The notes under the pieces are model-generated. The model did no database searches. It was not told the DNA's origin and saw nothing but the letters and a program-made list of their open reading frames with translations. Position numbers and translations under genes: made by a program. Below are positions 8,491 through 13,612 of a stretch of DNA of 13,612 nt, piece by piece. Origin of the DNA: JACDBD01 sp050743385 (GTDB lineage: Bacteria > Actinomycetota > Acidimicrobiia > IMCC26256 > JACDBD01); contig JBOGFJ010000227.1 of assembly GCA_050743385.1 (NCBI GenBank), forward strand, positions 1-13,612. The letters are read 5' to 3'. Position 1 is the stretch's first letter, and the number at the start of each line of letters is the position of its first letter.

Positions 8491-9377
8491 CGCTGCTCCT
8501 CGCGGGCGATGGCCACCGCGGCGTCGACGGGACGTCGCGTCGCGGCAACGAGGCGGTGGTCGGGTACCCCAGCCTCCGCCAACGCGTCGGCGAAGGCCGC
8601 GCGTACGACCGCGCTCGACCACGAGCCCCCGACGATCCCGACCGTCGGTACAGCCCGATCCTGGGCATAGGCGTGGAGGTGGCGAGCTGTCGTCAGCGCG
8701 AGACCGGCCATCTCGATACGGACGAGGTCGTGCGCCCACTCGCAACCGCGAGTGGCCGCGCCGGTGAGCACCGGCGCGGCGCGGGCAACGTAGGCGGCGG
8801 GCGCGGGTGACGCATACGTGTGCGCGACGACGTCGCCCGCCTCGGCAACGTCGAGCGCCGCACACAGCTCCACCTCGAGCTCGTGCTCCAGGCCCGGTCC
8901 GGCCAGGTACCGGTCGAGCAGCCGGCGACCGAGCCGGAACGCGGAGCCGTGGTCACCGAGCACGTAGCCGAGCCCGCCACTCGTGATCACCGCGCCCGAG
9001 TCGTCCTTGCTACTCACGATCGAACCAGTGCCTGACTGCACGCATACGGTCACGGCCTCGTCGAAGCAGCGCAGTACGACGGCAAAGTCGGGCTCGAGTC
9101 GCAGCCTCGCGCCGGCGAGGTGAGCTCGCACCCGCGCTCCGACGAGCCCACGTGTCCGGGACGCCGCCACGCCCGCGAAGCAGGCGACCACACTCACGGG
9201 CGGGGGGTAGCCACCGAGAAGTGTGCGGAGCGCCCCGTCGAGCTCGCCAACACTGACCGACTTGGGGTTGATCGGCCCTGCGAACCGCTCGAGGACCATC
9301 GTCCCGGCATCGTCCTCGAGCCGCGCCCGGCTCCCGGACCCCCCGCCGTCGATCCCGAGGTACGTGGTGGTCGTCAT
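8487..9377 (-). CDS. BadF/BadG/NAGK-family sugar kinase (GlcNAc or MurNAc kinase-like)
   Basis: A 296-residue kinase of the ASKHA (actin/hexokinase) fold. Phosphate-1 loop YLGIDGGGSGS (6-16), phosphate-2 loop SGTGS (115-119), the GGLGYVLGDHGSA block (134-146) characteristic of N-acetylglucosamine kinases of this family, and an adenosine-type VGIVGGSW near residue 250. Family members phosphorylate GlcNAc, and clostridial MurK phosphorylates both MurNAc and GlcNAc at O6. Direct coupling to a MurQ-like etherase makes MurNAc the best-guess substrate (inference). The ATG at 9377 is one base after the previous stop (TGAGATG); no strong Shine-Dalgarno is seen, so translation is probably coupled. The open frame before it is not family-like. 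Confidence 0.87.
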   Translation of the reverse strand: MTTTTYLGIDGGGSGSRARLEDDAGTMVLERFAGPINPKSVSVGELDGALRTLLGGYPPPVSVVACFAGVAASRTRGLVGARVRAHLAGARLRLEPDFAVVLRCFDEAVTVCVQSGTGSIVSSKDDSGAVITSGGLGYVLGDHGSAFRLGRRLLDRYLAGPGLEHELEVELCAALDVAEAGDVVAHTYASPAPAAYVARAAPVLTGAATRGCEWAHDLVRIEMAGLALTTARHLHAYAQDRAVPTVGIVGGSWSSAVVRAAFADALAEAGVPDHRLVAATRRPVDAAVAIAREEQR

Positions 9378-9378
9378 C

Positions 9379-10080
9379 TCATGACGCGAGCGCCGCGAGC
9401 GCGTCGCCGGCGTAACCGTCGCGTTCGAGACCAGCTCGGAGGCGTGCAGCCGCTTCATCCACCTCGGTCGAAACGGCTTGCCGGGCGAAGTAGCCCAAGT
9501 CGGGATAGGTGCGAAGCCGCTCGATCTCTGACAGCGCGAGCGCGATCGCCGCATCCGGGCGGTCGCCGTCGTAGTCGGCCCCGGCGAACGCTGCCTGCGT
9601 GTGGACACGGATTCGCGGGTGGTGCCAGGCGAAGGTCGCCGCCGCTCGGCGCAACGAGGTCGGGTACGCAACGAGCGTCGCGGCGCGCACGTCGATGCGG
9701 TGTGTGCGAGCGACGGCCATCCCGAGCACCACGTTCTCGCCCGTGTTCGACGCGGCACGCTCAAAGATGATCCGCTCCGCCGGAACGCCGTGCGCGATGA
9801 GCACGGACGCGTAGACATCGGCCTCGGTGGTGTCAGGCCCGAATCGCTCACACGATCCACCCGTTACGAGAACCCACGGTGCAATGCCCCTGGCGAAGAG
9901 ACCGGCAGCGCGGCGCGCGACGGCGAGGTTCGCGCACCCGAAGACGAACAACAGGTCGCTCCCCCGGGGTGGAGACTCCACCGCGAGATATCGCCACACG
10001 ACCTCGAGGGCGGCAAGAGTCTCGAGCGCACGGTCGCCGGGCGACCAGGCGGTCGGGTCCGCGGTCGAGGTTGCGCTCAT
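9379..10080 (-). CDS. DUF218 (YdcF/ElyC/SanA-like) family protein
   Basis: A 233-residue protein with DUF218 hallmarks: FVFGCANLAVAR (45-56) as the nucleotide-binding-like first strand and loop, WVLVTGG (69-75), TTEADVYASVLIAHGVP (84-100), ASNTGENV (110-117), and YPTSLRRA (139-146). ElyC and SanA of this family act in envelope or peptidoglycan homeostasis; YdcF was reported to bind S-adenosylmethionine. Unlike ElyC/SanA, no transmembrane helix is seen, so it is likely cytoplasmic like YdcF. It is the first gene of the operon. The ATG at 10080 begins MSATSTADP; the only upstream alternative adds 19 unconvincing residues, and the ribosome site is weak (AGG 10 bases before). The reaction is unknown. 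Confidence 0.78.
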   Translation of the reverse strand: MSATSTADPTAWSPGDRALETLAALEVVWRYLAVESPPRGSDLLFVFGCANLAVARRAAGLFARGIAPWVLVTGGSCERFGPDTTEADVYASVLIAHGVPAERIIFERAASNTGENVVLGMAVARTHRIDVRAATLVAYPTSLRRAAATFAWHHPRIRVHTQAAFAGADYDGDRPDAAIALALSEIERLRTYPDLGYFARQAVSTEVDEAAARLRAGLERDGYAGDALAALAS

Positions 10081-10223
10081 CAATCTTTTGCCTGAGATGC
10101 TCGAGTCGAGCTGAAGTCGAGTGAGCGAAGCTAGCATCCGGCAGTGCGCGCCGCGTCACCGTCAACGTTCGGTTTGCGGTCGACGATCGCTTCCGGCACT
10201 CGTGCGAGTACACGCCTCGAAGC
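10081..10223. promoter_or_regulatory. Divergent promoter region with a short palindrome
   Basis: The 143 bases between the start of the DUF218 gene (minus) and the PP-loop gene (plus) must hold promoters for both arms. A 13-base interrupted palindrome GCTCGAGTCGAGC lies at 10099-10111, followed by a related half-site GTCGAGTGAGC. It could be an operator, but CTCGAG-type words are common in this GC-rich DNA. No convincing -35/-10 pair was identified. Confidence 0.4.
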
Positions 10224-11441
10224 ATGATCGTCGGAGATCCGCTCCTCTCGAGGCGCACGGTTTCGATCGACGTCCGAAGCGACAGCGGAAGCCGGCGCCG
10301 GATCCACTGGACCCTGCCCGAACACCACGGCCCCGATATCGCCGGGATGGCTGACGCCACGCTGACGGCGACACTGCTCCCGGCGATGGGACGCGGCGAG
10401 CCCCTGACACTCTCTGCGCCCGTCTCACCACGACTCGTGGCCAACGTCGCGACGCTCCAGGACGTGTTCGTGACGTGGTCGCTCCACAAGGAGCTGATGC
10501 GGGGGATGGAGCCAGTGTTCCGTCGTGTCCAGGTGGACGCGCCGACGAGGTGTGCGGAACCACCGTCGTCGTCGGACCGCCGAGTCGCGGCGTTCTTCAG
10601 CGGCGGCCTCGACTCGCTCTACACCGCCTGCAGGCACCGCCACGAGGAGCCCACCCTCGTGTTCGCCCACGGCCTCGATGTGCCCCTCGCCGCGCCCGCG
10701 CTGCGGGGGCGCGTGATCGAGGGCGTACGACGCGCCGCCGCCGCGCTGGATCTGCCGCTCATCGAGGTCGCGACCGATCTCCGCACGTTCTCCGACACCG
10801 ACGTCGACTGGCTCGACGCGCATGGCGCGGCGCTCGCCACGATCGCGCATCTCCTCGCGCCGCAGTTCGGTCGCTTCTACGTTCCCGCAAGCGAGAGTTA
10901 TGCCACGCTGCGACCCCTCGGGAGCCACCCACTCGTCGACCCGCTCTGGGCGAGCGAACGGATCGAGCTCGTCCACGACGGGCTCGAGGCGAACCGTCTC
11001 GACAAGCTGCGCGCGGTGGCGGACGAGCCCGCGGCACACACCGGACTCCGGGTGTGCGTGCGGCCCGAAGGCGACGCCTACAACTGCGGCACGTGCTGGA
11101 AATGCACGCTCACCATCGTCGGATTACGCGTCCTCGACCTCGACGAGAAGTTCACGTCGATCCCGCATGTCGACGACACGGTGCTGCTGCACCGGCTTGC
11201 CCGGCCCGCGCCCGAGCTGGAGCACCGGTCCTGGGAGCGCCACCGCATCCGTTGGGATCCCTACGTCTCGGCTGCACCTCCCGAGTTGCGCGGGCGCCTG
11301 CGGCGCGCCCTTACCCTCGGGTTCGCGCGGGTCGAGGCGGCGCGCTGGAGCCGCCGGGCACGCGCGGCCACGCGCCGCGGCCTCTCCGAGGTGACCTCGC
11401 GGACGCGCGCCCGACCGGGGCCGACGGAGGCAGCCCCCTGA
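10224..11441 (+). CDS. QueC-like PP-loop ATPase with four-Cys zinc-type site
   Basis: A 405-residue protein. The PP-loop SGGLDS (126-131) binds and cleaves ATP at alpha/beta in this superfamily (asparagine synthase, QueC, TilS), adenylating a substrate. Later blocks are VFAHGLDVPL, an IEVATDLRTF segment, GSHPLVDPLWASE, and the cluster C278-x9-C288-x2-C291-x2-C294, close to the zinc site of QueC. The N-terminal 120 residues (beta-rich, ending in VQVDAP) and the Arg-rich C-terminal tail are not in QueC. No other queuosine gene is nearby, so preQ0 synthesis is unlikely. As recalled, similar proteins of unknown function occur in surface polysaccharide clusters. Plausible chemistry is amide, nitrile or thio formation on a small carboxylate. 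ATG at 10224 has no clear Shine-Dalgarno. The gene overlaps the next one by four bases. Confidence 0.8.
   Translation: MIVGDPLLSRRTVSIDVRSDSGSRRRIHWTLPEHHGPDIAGMADATLTATLLPAMGRGEPLTLSAPVSPRLVANVATLQDVFVTWSLHKELMRGMEPVFRRVQVDAPTRCAEPPSSSDRRVAAFFSGGLDSLYTACRHRHEEPTLVFAHGLDVPLAAPALRGRVIEGVRRAAAALDLPLIEVATDLRTFSDTDVDWLDAHGAALATIAHLLAPQFGRFYVPASESYATLRPLGSHPLVDPLWASERIELVHDGLEANRLDKLRAVADEPAAHTGLRVCVRPEGDAYNCGTCWKCTLTIVGLRVLDLDEKFTSIPHVDDTVLLHRLARPAPELEHRSWERHRIRWDPYVSAAPPELRGRLRRALTLGFARVEAARWSRRARAATRRGLSEVTSRTRARPGPTEAAP
11426..11430 (+). promoter_or_regulatory. Shine-Dalgarno GGAGG that points to a CTG start
   Basis: Perfect GGAGG inside the end of the PP-loop gene, seven bases before CTG at 11438. 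The first in-frame GTG (11456) is 25 bases away, outside normal spacing, and no in-frame ATG is near. Confidence 0.65.
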
Positions 11442-12682
11442 CCGCGCCGGGCGAAGTGCTCGCCGACCTCCCCGACGGACTCCTCGATGCCATCCACGGC
11501 GTCCCCACCCCTTGCTACGTGCTCGACCCGGCGCGCGTCCGGCACCGAGCCCGCGAGTTCGCGACGGCCGTGAGGCGGCTGGCGCCGCGGGCGACGCTTG
11601 CCTACCCCTACAAGGTCAACCCGCTCGCCGAGGTCGCGTCGATTCCGGTCGACGTCTACGGGCACGCCGAGGTGGCCACCGCCGAGGAGCGTGAGCTCGC
11701 CCTGAAGCACGCCTGCGCCCCGCCGCACTGCGTGCTCGGCGGGATCGCCAAGTCCGAGCACCGGCTCGGACGCGCGGTGGCCGAGGGCGCCACGGTCAAG
11801 ATCGACTCGATCGCCGAAGGCGCTTCCCTGACGAGCGCATGGCGCACGGTCGAGCCCCACGAGCGCTTCCGGGTGCTCCTGCGTCTCGCGCTGCCCGACG
11901 CCGGCGGCTGGTCCCGCTTCGGACTCCTGCCCGACGAGGCGACGTTGCTGCTCGCCGGGTCTGCTCCCTGGCGCTCACGCGTCGTCGGCGTTCACTTCCA
12001 TGCGGGCACCGCCCTCGCCACGCCCGACCTCCACATCGCCGCCACGCGCCACTGCGAGCCCTTCCTTCGCAGGGCCGCCCGCGGCGACCTGCCGCCGGTC
12101 CTCGACATCGGCGGTGGGTACCCGAACGTCCCGGACGCCGAGGTGGCTGTGACCGCCGAGCGGTTCGTGAGCGCGGTGCTCGACGTGCTCGCCGACGCCG
12201 GCTGGGCCCCGACCGAACTGGAGCTCGTCTGCGAGCCGGGCCGCATCACGGTCGAGCGCGCCGGCTATCTCGTAGCGTCGATTCTCGAAGGAACCGCTCG
12301 CAACGGACGCGACGCCGTCGTCGTGGATGCGGGAAGCACGCTGGCGGGCGGTTCGTGGGCGCCGGTGCGCTCGGGACGATCGCTGCTGTTCCCGGCAGCC
12401 GGCGAGACGATCCCGTCACCGTGCGACGTGTACGGGAACCTCTCCCACGAGGACGACCTCGTGGCTGCGTCCGCCCTCGTGGTCGCCGGCGCCGATGCGT
12501 CCGGCGTGCACACGCGCGGGATCGCGGTCATCGGCGACACGGGTGGCTACCGCCTCGCCGCCGCCGCCCCGTGGATGCAGATGCTCCCCGCGGTCTACCA
12601 GCTCACAGACGCCTCCGACGACGGGCTGGGCCATGCCCTGGCGCTCGCCCGCCCGACGCTCCGCTTGGCGGACTTCGCGTAG
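11438..12682 (+). CDS. Fold-type III PLP-dependent decarboxylase (DAP/ornithine/arginine decarboxylase family)
   Basis: A 414-residue protein (from the CTG) of the alanine-racemase-like barrel family. The PLP Lys is K59 in YPYKVN (usually Y-A-x-K-A-N). Others are HFHAG (186-190), DIGGGYP, CEPGR (265-269), the cross-subunit Cys-Asp C329-D330 in SPCDVYG, and Tyr371 in DTGGYR. These suit decarboxylation of a basic or diamino acid (DAP, Orn, Lys, Arg or carboxy-spermidine type); specificity cannot be read. It is translationally coupled to the PP-loop gene by CTGA, so the two products probably act in one pathway, for example the decarboxylase making an amine or the PP-loop enzyme activating its acid. 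The CTG start rests on GGAGG spacing; GTG at 11456 is the alternative and would remove six residues only. Confidence 0.87.
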   Translation: MTAPGEVLADLPDGLLDAIHGVPTPCYVLDPARVRHRAREFATAVRRLAPRATLAYPYKVNPLAEVASIPVDVYGHAEVATAEERELALKHACAPPHCVLGGIAKSEHRLGRAVAEGATVKIDSIAEGASLTSAWRTVEPHERFRVLLRLALPDAGGWSRFGLLPDEATLLLAGSAPWRSRVVGVHFHAGTALATPDLHIAATRHCEPFLRRAARGDLPPVLDIGGGYPNVPDAEVAVTAERFVSAVLDVLADAGWAPTELELVCEPGRITVERAGYLVASILEGTARNGRDAVVVDAGSTLAGGSWAPVRSGRSLLFPAAGETIPSPCDVYGNLSHEDDLVAASALVVAGADASGVHTRGIAVIGDTGGYRLAAAAPWMQMLPAVYQLTDASDDGLGHALALARPTLRLADFA

Positions 12683-12696
12683 CGGCGCGGTGTTCC

Positions 12697-12720
12697 CGCG
12701 AAATGCATGATCATTTCGCG
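12697..12720 (+). terminator. Hairpin after the decarboxylase gene
   Basis: Perfect 9-bp inverted repeat CGCGAAATG / CATTTCGCG with loop CATGAT, 14 bases past the TAG stop. No T-run follows. Its right half, TGATCATTTCGCGTCATC, also resembles the head of the dispersed repeat at 4154 and 12919. Confidence 0.6.
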
Positions 12721-12769
12721 TCATCGCGCCCGCCACCTGCGAGGCGGCGGATATCGCGCCTGGTCAGCG

Positions 12770-12850
12770 TGGAGGCGGCGGCGGGAATCGAACCCGCGTA
12801 CAAGGTTTTGCAGAGGTACCCGGGCCGTCCGACCGCTCCGTTACGTCGCG
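12770..12850 (-). pseudogene. Degenerate tRNA-Cys-like sequence with intact 3' half
   Basis: On the minus strand the 3' half is textbook: loop CTGCAAA with anticodon GCA (12809-12811), variable bases GTAC, T arm GCGGG-TTCGATT-CCCGC, acceptor CGCCGCC, discriminator U (the tRNA-Cys identity base) and encoded CCA (12770-12772). The 5' half fails. The best 5' acceptor, CGCGACG (12844-12850), mismatches at two of seven positions; the D stem does not pair; and ACCT appears inserted before the anticodon loop, breaking that stem. Either a decayed tRNA-Cys or an attachment-site copy extending from the anticodon loop to the 3' end. Confidence 0.6.
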
Positions 12851-12918
12851 TTTGCGCTGGTCAGAGCGCGGGGCGGGTCCACTCAGTCCACTGCAAAATG
12901 ATCACACGGCCCCCGTTC

Positions 12919-12976
12919 GTGATCATTCGCGTGATCAAAGTCACTGTGGCGCGAAGGCCCTCGCTGCGCGTCTACT
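12919..12976. repeat. 57-bp dispersed repeat, copy B
   Basis: Partner of 4154-4210 (51 of 58 aligned positions identical). It lies about 70 bases beyond the 5' end of the tRNA-Cys-like sequence. A further TGATCA at 12899-12904 gives three such sites within 40 bases. After the conserved GTCTACT, this copy continues into CTACTGAGTAG, a short palindrome absent from copy A. Confidence 0.8.
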
Positions 12977-13056
12977 GAGTAGGACCTAGCGGGCAGCCCG
13001 ACGACGGACCTCGATGTGGCGCGCGTCGGAGAGTTGTCAGGCGCCGCGATCCCGCA

Positions 13057-13612
13057 TCATGTCTTCTTCCGTAGCTCGACCTCGGCGGTGAGGACGCCGT
13101 CCGGCCCGATCGTCGATGTCGGCGTGACCACGCACGGGTAATCGTCGTCGGAGCTGTCGCAGGACGCGTCGGCGGCTCCCTGGCCGAGGGTCACGGACAC
13201 GTTGAAGACGACGTCCGGATCGTCGGCACGAGCCAGCGTGAAACGAGCCTCGGTGTGGCATCTGCCCGGCGGCGGGTCGAAGCTCGCCCAGTGGGCGGCA
13301 TCGCCGTCGGCAACCGTGCTGCCCTCGTCGGGTCCGGGATCCCAACGGTCGCCTCCACCCTTCTCGGCGTTCGTCAGCTGCACGGTGTCGCCCGTGCCGT
13401 TGTGCACCGTGACGTCGCAGCGCGCGGTTGCCACTGGCGTGGTGTCCGGGGTCGGGTCCGGCGTGGTGTCCGGGGTGGTGTCCGGCGTTGCGTCAGCCGC
13501 CGGGATCGCGTTCGGGTTACTCGGCCGCGACGAGTCGGCCGGGACGACCACGATGCGCGTGCAGGCGCCCTTGTAGTCCTGCGGGCTGAGGTACGCCACG
13601 ACACAGAACGGC
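13057..13612 (-). CDS. Secreted-looking protein with Thr-Pro-Asp linker, 5' end beyond window
   Basis: The frame is open to the right edge (…PFCVVAYLSPQDYKGACTR), so the true start is probably outside; a GTG at 13599 is the only start candidate inside and has no supporting ribosome site. After a short Cys-containing segment comes a linker of TPDT-type repeats, then a domain of about 120 residues rich in predicted beta-strands (VTVHNGTGDTVQLTNAEKGG, then RFTLARADDPDVVFNVSV) with paired cysteines. The spacing of DTVQL, RWDPGPDEG and HWASF loosely recalls aegerolysin-type beta-sandwiches, a weak guess. Pro/Thr linkers and several Cys suggest an exported or membrane-anchored protein. Function is not recognised. 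Confidence 0.7.
   Translation of the reverse strand, partial: PFCVVAYLSPQDYKGACTRIVVVPADSSRPSNPNAIPAADATPDTTPDTTPDPTPDTTPVATARCDVTVHNGTGDTVQLTNAEKGGGDRWDPGPDEGSTVADGDAAHWASFDPPPGRCHTEARFTLARADDPDVVFNVSVTLGQGAADASCDSSDDDYPCVVTPTSTIGPDGVLTAEVELRKKT
13435..13488 (-). repeat. Tandem repeat coding for a TPDT linker
   Basis: Imperfect 12-base units on the theme GGTGTCCGG(C/G)GT encode TPDTTPDTTPDPTPDTTP within the last gene. This is a typical flexible linker, prone to length change by slippage. Confidence 0.75.

Noticed and set aside
8491..8865. Longer start for the MurQ-like gene
   Set aside because: It would overlap most of the kinase C-terminus; ATGA coupling and GAGGAG support 8490.
9378..9860. 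Longer start for the kinase
   Set aside because: Upstream residues are antisense-like composition within the DUF218 gene; the family begins at YLGIDGGG just after 9377.
10081..10223. Riboswitch or attenuator before either arm
   Set aside because: Too short and without recognisable paired structure beyond one small palindrome.
10475..11437. Extension of the decarboxylase frame upstream through the PP-loop gene
   Set aside because: The residues are a frame-shifted shadow of the PP-loop protein; the barrel domain begins after 11438.
12707..12901. 64-residue open frame containing WRRRRESNPRTR
   Set aside because: This is the well-known spurious peptide produced by translating a tRNA 3' end on the opposite strand.
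11839..12978. 379-residue plus-strand frame ending in RRPSLRVY
   Set aside because: It is out of frame with the decarboxylase and runs on through the tRNA-like sequence and repeat copy B.
13435..13488. Possible CRISPR-like array
   Set aside because: The repeats are 12-base units without spacers and encode a TPDT linker in frame.

Overview
The window is high-GC DNA with codon use, a large ATP-binding LuxR-type regulator (LAL) and GTG starts typical of Actinomycetota. An uncultured soil or aquatic actinobacterium fits; no marker gene fixes the class. It holds eight genes: seven complete and one cut by the right edge. Nothing seen encodes a transposase, integrase, CRISPR array or rRNA.

Left part (1-3940, minus strand): a large ATP-binding LuxR-family regulator (1040-3940) is followed by a metallo-beta-lactamase-fold protein of the diiron-oxidoreductase type (120-947). 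A hairpin lies after each gene. The left edge holds the 3' end of a tRNA-like sequence (28-60).

Central part (4490-10080, minus strand): four genes run as a tightly coupled operon. They encode a DUF218/YdcF-like protein, a BadF/NAGK-type sugar kinase, a MurQ-like MurNAc-6-phosphate etherase, and a 1063-residue fusion of a polysaccharide pyruvyl transferase, two predicted beta-sandwich modules and a GT4 glycosyltransferase. Consecutive genes are joined by TGAGATG, ATGA and GTGA junctions. Kinase plus etherase matches the known logic of MurNAc salvage (MurK/MurQ). The fusion points to building or decorating a cell-wall-linked or surface glycan.

Right part (10224-12682, plus strand): transcribed divergently across a 143-bp gap are a QueC-like PP-loop ATPase with a four-cysteine zinc-type site and a fold-type III PLP decarboxylase. 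The decarboxylase seems to start at CTG, overlapping the preceding stop as CTGA. Together the six genes form a candidate, not obviously described, glycan or cell-wall modification locus.

Flanks: a degenerate tRNA-Cys-like sequence with an intact 3' half lies at 12770-12850. It shares a 29-bp direct repeat with the fragment at 32-60, 12.7 kb away. A separate repeat of about 57 bp with a TGATCA-N6-TGATCA head occurs at 4154-4210 and 12919-12976. These look like integration or duplication scars around tRNA-Cys sequence, though no recombinase is visible. The right edge carries the end of a secreted-looking protein with a Thr-Pro-Asp linker.
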